Shown: one piece after another, positions 1 through 10,178 of the stretch | How the letters are laid out: every line of letters starts with the position of its first letter | Position numbering within the stretch: the first letter of the stretch is position 1 | Origin: JBIQLO01 sp044464175 | GTDB taxonomy: Bacteria > Planctomycetota > Phycisphaerae > Tepidisphaerales > Tepidisphaeraceae | Direction of reading: 5' to 3' | Assembly: GCA_044464175.1 (NCBI GenBank) | Contig: JBIQLO010000128.1 | Location: 1-11,293 of the forward strand | DNA: 11,293 nt | Notes under the pieces: generated by a model | The model's database searches: none | Seen by the model: only the letters and a program-made list of their open reading frames with translations | What the model was told of the DNA's origin: nothing | Program-made: the position numbers and the translations under genes

Positions 1-141
1 AAATTCCCGGGGCGGGATGGGGTGAGGCGGGGTTTTGAGAGGGTGCTGATGAGGGAGGGGTGCGGGGGGGTGGATTTGCAGGCCGGGGACAGCGAGCGGG
101 CGGTGGCGGAGATGCGGGAGGCGGGGGTGGAGGTGGTTTAG
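1..141 (+). CDS. 3' end of an unidentified gene (partial)
   Basis: An open frame enters from the window edge at base 1 and ends at TAG 139-141, giving the last 46 residues of a protein. The tail reads ERAVAEMREAGVEVV, an amphipathic helix followed by a short hydrophobic strand, which is a common end for small alpha/beta domains such as ACT-like folds. That is not enough to name a family. Third codon positions are dominated by G, as in the neighbouring genes, which supports real coding. It does not resemble the C-terminus of ribosomal protein L7/L12, the usual gene upstream of rpoB. No intrinsic terminator is evident between this stop and the promoter at 240-277. Confidence 0.45.
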   Translation, partial: KFPGRDGVRRGFERVLMREGCGGVDLQAGDSERAVAEMREAGVEVV

Positions 142-158
142 GGTCGGGGGGGCAGGGG
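141..158 (+). other. G-run cluster with G-quadruplex potential
   Basis: Immediately after the stop codon of the upstream partial gene, G runs at 141-143, 146-152 and 155-158 are separated by loops of one or two bases. This satisfies the usual four-tract G-quadruplex pattern if the seven-G run is split. The G-rich strand is the mRNA-like strand. Bases 1-240 are generally very G-rich on this strand, so the motif may simply reflect composition. Confidence 0.3.
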
Positions 159-239
159 ATTAGGATTCGGGGCCGGCGGGGAGGGCAGTGGCGGTACGGA
201 GCGGGCGGGCATTGAGGGGCGGTTCCGGTAAAAAAGGGA

Positions 240-277
240 TTGACAGACTTGACAGGGGGTGTTTGGGGGTCTATAAA
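240..277 (+). promoter_or_regulatory. Probable sigma-70-type promoter of rpoB-rpoC
   Basis: A perfect -35 hexamer TTGACA lies at 249-254 and a -10 TATAAA (5 of 6 to consensus) at 272-277, with the ideal 17 bp spacer between them. A second TTGACA lies at 240-245, forming a 9-bp-period direct repeat TTGACAG. It has no matching -10 element at normal spacing, so it may be an operator half-site or simply a duplication. A six-base A tract at 230-235 sits where an UP element would be. The predicted transcription start is near 284, leaving a leader of about 320 nt before rpoB. This is the best promoter match I see in the window and is appropriate for a highly expressed core gene. Confidence 0.8.
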
Positions 278-331
278 TAGGCATCGGATTTGGCGCACGC
301 AAATGCAATAGTTTCGCAGTTGACCGGAATT

Positions 332-357
332 TTCCCCCTTTAGATTAGGGAGGGGAA
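332..357 (+). promoter_or_regulatory. Leader hairpin 1
   Basis: TTCCCC at 332-337 pairs with GGGGAA at 352-357. Weaker inner pairs follow (C338-G350, T339-G349, T340-G348, T341-A347) around a five-base loop, with A351 bulged. It lies roughly 50 nt into the predicted rpoB leader. No U tract follows, so it is not a terminator by itself. It could be a 5' stabilising stem or a protein-binding site. Confidence 0.35.
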
Positions 358-474
358 GGTTCTGGTTGCGTTATTGCGCGGCGTGGAGCAAATCCGAATT
401 GGTGTGGATTTCGATTGAATTTGCAGGAAGTCGGCGGATGCACTGGAGGAATGGAGAGGCGCATTCGCAAAGAG

Positions 475-520
475 AAGCCGCTTTGCCCTTGTTTTAGTCA
501 CTGGTCAAGCGGCTTGTTTT
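475..520 (+). promoter_or_regulatory. Attenuator-like hairpin in the rpoB leader
   Basis: AAGCCGCTT at 475-483 is perfectly complementary to AAGCGGCTT at 507-515, giving a 9 bp stem with a 23-base loop. The second arm is followed directly by GTTTT (516-520). A GC-containing stem with a short U run resembles an intrinsic terminator, although the loop is large and the U run short. Its place in the leader, 90 bases before the rpoB start, fits attenuation or antitermination control of polymerase synthesis. That role is inference; only the pairing is seen directly. Confidence 0.45.
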
Positions 521-596
521 GTGGGCGGAGTCGGACGGGGGGCGGCGGCGAAAGAGCAGCAGAGGGGCCGAAGGGGCGGACGGAAACTAAACAGAC

Positions 597-601
597 GAGG
601 A
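597..601 (+). promoter_or_regulatory. Ribosome binding site of rpoB
   Basis: GAGGA at 597-601 precedes the ATG at 609 with a 7-base gap, a good Shine-Dalgarno match at good spacing. It fixes the rpoB start. The stronger GGAGGA at 445-450 lies far upstream and abuts an ATG at 451 too closely to serve it. Confidence 0.75.
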
Positions 602-608
602 ACAACTG

Positions 609-3600
609 ATGCAAGTGCGAGAAGTGCGTGATTTCAGCAAGCGTGGCGACGCGTTGCCCATTCCGAACCTGATTGACGTGCAGATTGAGTCGTATCAGCG
701 ATTTCTGCAGCAGGATGTGGAGCCGGAGAAGCGGAAGGATGAGGGGCTGGAGGGGCTGCTGCGCGAGGCGTTTCCGATCGAGAGCTACGATGGGAACCTG
801 CGTCTGGAGTACATTTCATACGACCTGGCCGAGCCGCGCTACACGACCGATGAGTGCCGGGCGCTGCGGCTGACGTATGGGATGCCGTTCCGGATTCGCG
901 TGCGGTTCGTGCGCAAAGACAAAGATGAGGTGATGGAGGATTCGATCTACCTGGGGGAGATCCCCATCATGATCGGCGGGGGCGAGTTCATCATCAACGG
1001 GGCGGAGCGCGTCATCGTCAACCAGCTGCACCGCTCGCCGGGCGTGGACTTCCTGGTGGAGGTGCAGGAGGGGGACCGGCCGCTGCACGGGTGCCGGGTG
1101 ATTCCGGAGCGCGGCAGCTGGATTGAGTGCTCGGTGACGAAGAAGGATTCGCTGGCGGTCCGCATCGACCAGAGCAGCAAGATTCCGGCCACGACGTTCC
1201 TGCGGGCACTGGACAAGAAATACGGGACGACCGAATCGATCATCCGGGAGTTCTATCCGGTGGAGACGGTCAAGACCAAGGACCTGCAGGCCTCCTATTA
1301 CGCGGTGTCGGCGATCATCGACACCGAGAGCGGCGAGGAGCTGGTGGCGGCCGGGGCGCAGATCGGGGAGGCGCTGAACAAGATTCAGGCATCGGACCTC
1401 AAGAGCGTGGAAGTGGTGGCCAAGGTGGTCGATCCGCTGATCCTGTTCACGCTGGCGGAGGATGGCGCCACGAGCCACGAGGACGCCCTGCTGCGGATTT
1501 ACGCGCGGCTTCGCCCGGGCAACCCGCCGCAGCTGGAGAAGGCCAAGACGCTGTTCAACGAGAAATTCTTCGACGAGAACCGCTACCGGCTGGGGCGCGT
1601 GGGGCGGTTCCGCATCAACCGGAAGTTCGACCAGAGCGTGCCGGAGACGGAGATGACGCTGCGGAGCGAGGATCTGGTCAACAGCCTCAAGTACATGTTC
1701 AAGCTGCGCAGCGGCGAAGGGTATGTCGACGACATCGACCACCTGGGCAACCGGCGGCTGCGGACGATTGACGAGCTGGCGGCGGATGAAATCCGCAAGG
1801 GCTTTTTGAAGCTCAAGCGGACCGTGCAGGAGCGCATGAGCCTGAAGGACCCGAACGAGATCGGGAAGATCGCCGAGCTGGTCAATTCCAAGAGCGTCAG
1901 CAGCGCGATCGACTTCTTCTTCGGGCGGGGCGAGCTGAGCCAGGTGGTGGACCAGACCAATCCGCTGAGCCAGTTGACGCACGAGCGTCGCTTGAGCGCG
2001 CTGGGCCCGGGCGGTTTGAACCGCAAGCGGGCCGGGTTTGAGGTGCGTGACGTGCATATTTCGCACTACGGCCGCATCTGCCCGATTGAGACGCCGGAAG
2101 GGACCAACATCGGCCTGATCGCATCGCTGTCGATTTACGCCGACCTGGACGATTACGGATTCCTCATCACCCCCTACCGGGTGGTGGAGGATGGGCATGT
2201 CAACGGCAAGCACAAGTACCTGCGGGCGGATGAGGAGATGAGCGCGGTGCTGGCGCCGCCGGATGCGGTGGAGAAGGATGGGGCGATCAAGAAGGGGCTG
2301 GTGCTGGCGCGAGTGCAGGGGGACCTGGCGACGGTGTCGAGCAAGGAAGTGCAGTATATCGACATCAGCCCACGGCAGACGGTGTCGGTGTCGGCGGCGA
2401 TGATTCCGTTCCTGGAGCATGACGACGCCAACCGGGCGTTGATGGGATCGAACATGCAGCGCCAGGCGGTGCCGCTGTTGCGGACCGATCCGCCGATCGT
2501 GGCGACGGGCATGGAAAAGGCCGTGGCGCAGAACAGCGGGATGGTGGTCCGGGCCGAGCGCGGGGGCGTGGTGACGGCGGTGGACGCCAAGCGGATCCTG
2601 ATCGACGACGCGGATGAGTACATCCTGCGGAAGTTCGTGGGATTGAACGAGCGAACGTGCCAGAACCAGAAGCCGATCGTGAAGAAAGGGCAGCGGGTCA
2701 AGAAGGGCCAGATCATCGCCGACGGGGCGGCCACCCAGCAGGGTGAGCTGGCGCTGGGGCGCAACTGCCTGGTCGCGTTCCAGACGTTCGACGGCTACAA
2801 CTTCGAGGACGCGATCGTCATCAGCCAGCGGCTGGTGAAGGAGGATGCGTTCACGTCGATCCACATCGAGGAATACGATGTGGAAATCCGGGAGACGAAG
2901 CTGGGGCGGGAGGAGTTCACCCGGGACATTCCCAATGTGTCGGAGCGGGCGCTGGCGAACCTGGATGAGAACGGGATCGTGCGCGTGGGGACGCGCGTGG
3001 GGCCCGGGGACATCCTGGTGGGCAAGGTGGCGCCCAAGAGCAAGAGCGAACTGACGCCGGAAGAGAAGCTGTTGCACGCGATCTTCGGCCGGGCGGGCGA
3101 GGATGTGAAGAACGACTCGCTGGAAGTGCCGGCCGGGGAAGAGGGCGTGGTGATCGGGGCGCAGCGCTTCAGCCGTCGCATGCACATGAGCGATGAGCAG
3201 AAGAAGGCGATGAAGAAGGAGATGGACGCCTACGAGAAGGAGATGGACGCCAAGGCGGTGGAGGTGTTCCGCCAGATGATCGGGGAAATCAACGAAGTGG
3301 TCGGCCAGCAGGTGGTGGACCCGAACACGCGCCAGAAGGTGGGCGTGAGCGAAATCGCTGACGTGATCCTGGAGCAGATCGAGAACTTCAGCCTGGACTG
3401 GGTGAAGGGCTCGAAGGAGGTCAAGGAGCAGGCGGCGGGGATTTACGGGCGGTTCTGGCCGCGCGTGCAGGCGGTGCTGAAGGAGAAGACGCGACGTCTG
3501 GAGCACATGAAGCGCGGCGATGAGCTGCCCAGCGGCGTGCTGGAAATGGTGAAGGTGTACGTGGCCACCAAGCGCCCGCTGAGCGTGGGTGACAAGATGG

Positions 3601-4379
3601 CCGGCCGACACGGGAACAAGGGCGTGATCGCCCGGATTGTGCCGGAAGAGGACATGCCGTTCATGGCCGACGGGAGGCCGGTGGACATCCTTCTGAACCC
3701 GCTGGGCGTGCCCAGCCGCATGAACGTGGGGCAGATTCTGGAGACGCACCTGGGATGGGCGGCGGCGGTGCTGGGCTTCCAGGCGGTGACGCCGGTTTTC
3801 GACGGGGCCAGCGAGGATGAGATCCACAAGGCGATCGACGAGGCGAACAAGGCGGTCGTGCAGCGGCGCAAGGACCGGGCCAAGAGCAAGACGCCGCTGG
3901 GCGAGCGGGAGCTGGACGTGGAAATGCCCTGGGGCGCCAAGCTTCAGCTTTATGACGGGCGGACGGGCGAGCCGTTCGAGCAGAAGACGACGGTGGGCTA
4001 CATCTACATGATGAAGCTGCACCACCTGGTGGACGACAAGATTCACGCCCGCGCCACCGGGCCGTACAGCCTGATCACGCAGCAGCCGCTGGGCGGCAAG
4101 GCGCGCACGGGCGGGCAGCGCTTCGGCGAAATGGAGGTCTGGGGCCTGGAAGCGTATGGCGCCAGCTACATCCTGCAGGAGCTGCTGACGGTCAAGAGCG
4201 ACGACGTGGAAGGACGCACCAAGATCTACGAAAGCATGGTCAAGGGCGTCAACACGCTGGAAGCGGGCACGCCGGTGAGCTTCGACGTGCTGTGCAACGA
4301 AATCCGCGGGCTGGGGTTGAACATCCAGCTTGAGAAGAAGATGGGCGCGCTGGACGGGGAGGATGAGGATTTGATGTGA
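609..4379 (+). CDS. rpoB: DNA-directed RNA polymerase subunit beta
   Basis: This is the beta subunit of cytoplasmic RNA polymerase, which with beta' forms the catalytic centre and the DNA/RNA channel. It is complete at 1256 residues, between the Bacillus (about 1190) and E. coli (1342) lengths. The rifampicin pocket is at residues 443-463 (LSQVVDQ, then H458 and S463, matching E. coli H526 and S531), followed by ALGPGGL and PIETPEGTNIGLI. GYNFEDA places E733/D734 at the E. coli E813/D814 positions. GDKMAGRHGNKG places K996 and K1004 at the K1065 and K1073 positions, which contact the growing RNA. GGQRFGEMEVW and the SDDVEGRTK block mark the C-terminal part that docks beta'. A charged, helix-rich segment at about 858-968, before KRGDELPSGVLE, lies where proteobacterial enzymes carry an insertion. 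The C-terminus has a short acidic tail (GEDEDLM). The start is supported by GAGGA 7 bases upstream. Pocket changes are noted separately. Confidence 0.98.
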   Translation: MQVREVRDFSKRGDALPIPNLIDVQIESYQRFLQQDVEPEKRKDEGLEGLLREAFPIESYDGNLRLEYISYDLAEPRYTTDECRALRLTYGMPFRIRVRFVRKDKDEVMEDSIYLGEIPIMIGGGEFIINGAERVIVNQLHRSPGVDFLVEVQEGDRPLHGCRVIPERGSWIECSVTKKDSLAVRIDQSSKIPATTFLRALDKKYGTTESIIREFYPVETVKTKDLQASYYAVSAIIDTESGEELVAAGAQIGEALNKIQASDLKSVEVVAKVVDPLILFTLAEDGATSHEDALLRIYARLRPGNPPQLEKAKTLFNEKFFDENRYRLGRVGRFRINRKFDQSVPETEMTLRSEDLVNSLKYMFKLRSGEGYVDDIDHLGNRRLRTIDELAADEIRKGFLKLKRTVQERMSLKDPNEIGKIAELVNSKSVSSAIDFFFGRGELSQVVDQTNPLSQLTHERRLSALGPGGLNRKRAGFEVRDVHISHYGRICPIETPEGTNIGLIASLSIYADLDDYGFLITPYRVVEDGHVNGKHKYLRADEEMSAVLAPPDAVEKDGAIKKGLVLARVQGDLATVSSKEVQYIDISPRQTVSVSAAMIPFLEHDDANRALMGSNMQRQAVPLLRTDPPIVATGMEKAVAQNSGMVVRAERGGVVTAVDAKRILIDDADEYILRKFVGLNERTCQNQKPIVKKGQRVKKGQIIADGAATQQGELALGRNCLVAFQTFDGYNFEDAIVISQRLVKEDAFTSIHIEEYDVEIRETKLGREEFTRDIPNVSERALANLDENGIVRVGTRVGPGDILVGKVAPKSKSELTPEEKLLHAIFGRAGEDVKNDSLEVPAGEEGVVIGAQRFSRRMHMSDEQKKAMKKEMDAYEKEMDAKAVEVFRQMIGEINEVVGQQVVDPNTRQKVGVSEIADVILEQIENFSLDWVKGSKEVKEQAAGIYGRFWPRVQAVLKEKTRRLEHMKRGDELPSGVLEMVKVYVATKRPLSVGDKMAGRHGNKGVIARIVPEEDMPFMADGRPVDILLNPLGVPSRMNVGQILETHLGWAAAVLGFQAVTPVFDGASEDEIHKAIDEANKAVVQRRKDRAKSKTPLGERELDVEMPWGAKLQLYDGRTGEPFEQKTTVGYIYMMKLHHLVDDKIHARATGPYSLITQQPLGGKARTGGQRFGEMEVWGLEAYGASYILQELLTVKSDDVEGRTKIYESMVKGVNTLEAGTPVSFDVLCNEIRGLGLNIQLEKKMGALDGEDEDLM

Positions 4380-4462
4380 GCGGCATACATGAAGCGATCC
4401 GTATCATCAACGCTCGCAGAGCGACGCAGGCAGAGAGCGGCGGTTACGCCGTCGAAAGCTAA
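4379..4462 (+). pseudogene. Remnant of a BrnT-like (DUF497) toxin C-terminus
   Basis: In the frame shifted from the antitoxin-like gene that follows, bases 4379-4462 encode a short tail that includes EAIRIINARRAT (4391-4426), then an acidic residue, a tyrosine and TAA at 4460-4462. BrnT-family RNase toxins typically end in a motif of the form RIISARRATRxERxxY, and this is a close match. A full BrnT is about 90 residues. Here the frame is closed by a TGA at 4364-4366 inside rpoB, so the N-terminal two thirds are missing. The remnant begins right at the rpoB stop codon. Its stop lies 10 bases before the ATG of the antitoxin-like gene, the close toxin-then-antitoxin order seen in brnTA modules. 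Motif recognition is from memory; chance similarity over so short a stretch cannot be excluded. Confidence 0.55.
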
Positions 4463-4472
4463 GGTTCGCCAC

Positions 4473-4709
4473 ATGAAATTCACGCCGGAGGAGATGGCTT
4501 ATGACCCCTCTCCTGAGGAAACGGCTGAGTGGATTCCTGTCGGCCGTGGGCCGGCGGCGATTTTCGCCAAGCCTTCACGGAAGCTGAAGATGGTGGAACT
4601 CGAACCGGATGTCGCGGAGGTGTTCAAGGATTCAAAAGCGGTGAACCGGGCGCTGCGGAAATTGATCGAGGCGGTGCCGGGTGCGGCCCGGCGGAAGAAG
4701 TCGGCGTAA
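4473..4709 (+). CDS. Small antitoxin-like protein, ribbon-helix-helix type
   Basis: This 78-residue protein lies between rpoB and rpoC on the same strand. Residues 39-68 read as a strand followed by two helices (KMVELEPDVAEVF, then VNRALRKLIEAV), the layout of ribbon-helix-helix DNA-binding antitoxins. The N-terminal part is acidic (FTPEEM, SPEET) and may be the toxin-binding arm; the C-terminus is basic (ARRKKSA). The frame is open from ATG 4389 (106 residues). I prefer the ATG at 4473 because AAGG (4461-4464) precedes it by 8 bases, there is no such site before 4389, and the extra 28 residues overlap the BrnT-like remnant in another frame. About 21 of 78 codons end in A or T, more than in the flanking polymerase genes, consistent with an accessory origin. 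It may bind DNA and regulate itself, or be a decaying orphan antitoxin. Exact family uncertain. Confidence 0.65.
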   Translation: MKFTPEEMAYDPSPEETAEWIPVGRGPAAIFAKPSRKLKMVELEPDVAEVFKDSKAVNRALRKLIEAVPGAARRKKSA

Positions 4710-4727
4710 GCGGGTGAATGGAAATCA

Positions 4728-4750
4728 GGCACGGTCCGGTGGTCCGTGCC
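4728..4750 (+). promoter_or_regulatory. Strong hairpin just upstream of rpoC
   Basis: GGCACGG (4728-4734) pairs with CCGTGCC (4744-4750). After a single T-T mismatch, two more G-C pairs (C4736-G4742, C4737-G4741) close a three-base loop. No U tract follows, so it is not an intrinsic terminator. It ends 22 bases before the rpoC ATG and buries the alternative GTG at 4746 in its stem. It could be an mRNA-processing or stabilising element setting the ratio of beta to beta', or a site affecting rpoC translation; these roles are inference. Confidence 0.5.
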
Positions 4751-4772
4751 ACGAGAGAAAGACGAAATTATC

Positions 4773-9161
<4,389 letters not shown>

Positions 9162-9179
9162 GCCCGCCGTTTCAAGTTA

Positions 9180-9223
9180 AAGGCAGACGGGCCCCGGACC
9201 GCAAAGTCCGGGGCCCTTGCCTT
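9180..9223 (+). terminator. Two-tier GC-rich terminator after rpoC
   Basis: GGGCCCCGGAC (9189-9199) and GTCCGGGGCCC (9206-9216) form a perfect 11 bp stem around a six-base loop. An outer arm AAGGCA (9180-9185) pairs with TGCCTT (9218-9223) across a small internal loop, for 17 bp in total. It starts 19 bases after the rpoC stop. The following sequence has only scattered T residues (TTGCCTTG), so it is a strong hairpin with a poor U tract; termination may be incomplete or need a factor. Confidence 0.8.
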
Positions 9224-9253
9224 GTCCACAAGGAGCCTTCGCCGAGGCGGGTT

Positions 9254-9281
9254 TTGTGCTTTGGCGCCGGCCGCTTACCAT
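9254..9281 (+). promoter_or_regulatory. Weak candidate promoter for the permease
   Basis: TTGTGC at 9254-9259 and TACCAT at 9276-9281 are separated by 16 bases. They match the -35 hexamer at 3 of 6 positions and the -10 at 4 of 6. If used, transcription would start about at the permease ATG (9288), giving a leaderless or nearly leaderless mRNA, which would agree with the absence of a Shine-Dalgarno sequence. The match is poor and may be chance; readthrough from rpoC is the alternative. Confidence 0.2.
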
Positions 9282-9287
9282 TTTGTC

Positions 9288-10139
9288 ATGCTTGGCCTGA
9301 CTATTCCCACCAGCGCCCTGATCACCGCCGCCGCCCTGGGGGTGGCGTGCGCGGTGCTGAGCGTCATTGTCATCCTGCGGTCCTGGGCGTTCATCGGGGA
9401 AGGCATCAGCCACGCGGGATTCGGAGGGATCGGAACGGCGTGGCTGCTGTCGCTGGCGTTTCCGGCCCTGGGGGCCGAAGCGCCGGCGTACCTGATCGCG
9501 GTGGCGTTCTGCATCGCGGTGGCAATCGGCATCGGCATGCTGACCCGCCGCGACCGCCTCAGCGGCGACACGGCCATCGGCATCTTCCTGGTGGCATCGC
9601 TGGCGTGGGGGTTTCTGGCCCTGACGATCTACCAGCGTTATGGGCACAGCGCGCCGGACTGGGAGCGGTACCTGCTGGGGAACATCGCGCTGGTGTCGGG
9701 ACGTTCGGCGACGGCCGCGGTCTGCATCTCGGCGGTGATGTTGCTGCTGCTGGGGGCACTGCGAAAGGAAATCCTTTGCTACATCTTCGACCCGACGCTG
9801 GCGGCGGTCAGCGGCATCCGCGCGGGATTCATCCACTATCTGCTGATGGTGATGCTGGCGGGGGTGATCGTCATCGGCATGGGGCTGGCGGGAAATCTGC
9901 TGGTCCCGGCGATGCTGATCCTGCCGGGGGCGGCGGCGCTGCTGCTGAGCCGGCGGCTGGGCGTGGTGGTGGGGCTGTCGGTCGCCGTGGCGCTGGGGGG
10001 GGCGGTGGGCGGATGCCTCATCAGCGCCCAGTGGCGGGACCTGCCGCCGGGGGCGACGATTTCGCTGGTGCTGGTGGTGCTGTTCGCGGCGGCGGGGATT
10101 GTGGCATCGGCGCGGCGGCGGTGGGCGGTGGCGGCGTGA
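9288..10139 (+). CDS. Metal ABC transporter permease, ABC-3 family (ZnuB/MntB-like)
   Basis: This is an inner-membrane permease of the ABC-3 family, whose members form the channel for zinc, manganese or iron(II) import with an ATPase and a metal-binding lipoprotein. It has 283 residues, the usual family length. Nearly the whole sequence is hydrophobic, with about seven to nine membrane helices. Family landmarks are the first-loop motif FIGEGISHAGFGGIG, then DTAIGIFLVASLAWGF, the loop with the YLLGNIALVSG block, FDPTLAAVSGIRAGFIHYLL, and the late helix GNLLVPAMLILPGAAALLLSR. An in-frame TTG at 9222 would add 22 residues, but that stretch overlaps the rpoC terminator and is not hydrophobic, so ATG 9288 is preferred despite lacking a Shine-Dalgarno. 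No ATPase or binding-protein gene is in the window, so the transported metal cannot be deduced. Confidence 0.9.
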   Translation: MLGLTIPTSALITAAALGVACAVLSVIVILRSWAFIGEGISHAGFGGIGTAWLLSLAFPALGAEAPAYLIAVAFCIAVAIGIGMLTRRDRLSGDTAIGIFLVASLAWGFLALTIYQRYGHSAPDWERYLLGNIALVSGRSATAAVCISAVMLLLLGALRKEILCYIFDPTLAAVSGIRAGFIHYLLMVMLAGVIVIGMGLAGNLLVPAMLILPGAAALLLSRRLGVVVGLSVAVALGGAVGGCLISAQWRDLPPGATISLVLVVLFAAAGIVASARRRWAVAA

Positions 10140-10178
10140 GCGAGACCGGCGACTTCAGGATTTACATCGGCCAATATC

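Larger units (their letters stand above)
284..608 (+). other. Long untranslated leader of rpoB
   Basis: About 320 bases separate the predicted transcription start from the rpoB ATG. The stretch is less GC-rich than its surroundings in the 281-420 part and contains two hairpins, at 332-357 and 475-515. I recognise no tRNA, known riboswitch or ribosomal-protein binding motif in it. A weak 64-codon frame (TTG at 415, stop at 607-609) runs through it and its TGA overlaps the rpoB ATG, but its composition and lack of a usable ribosome binding site argue against it being a normal gene. Confidence 0.55.

Noticed and set aside
320..346. A second promoter (TTGACC 320-325, TAGATT 341-346) in the rpoB leader
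   Set aside because: The spacer is only 15 bases and the -10 is poor. The promoter at 249-277 is far better.
816..4046. A 1076-codon open frame on the minus strand opposite rpoB
   Set aside because: It lies entirely antisense to a clear rpoB, is rich in H, R and L as expected from reading high-GC coding DNA backwards, and shows no recognisable domain.
4389..4472. Extending the antitoxin-like gene upstream to ATG 4389
   Set aside because: No ribosome binding site precedes 4389, and the added 28 residues are arginine/serine-rich and overlap the BrnT-like frame. ATG 4473 has AAGG 8 bases upstream.
4746..4772. GTG 4746 as the rpoC start
   Set aside because: It is inside a strong hairpin stem and adds nine residues before the expected family N-terminus MAENIYDRINDY.
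9222..9287. TTG 9222 as the permease start
   Set aside because: It overlaps the arm of the rpoC terminator and would add 22 polar residues before the first membrane helix; ATG 9288 gives the normal family length.
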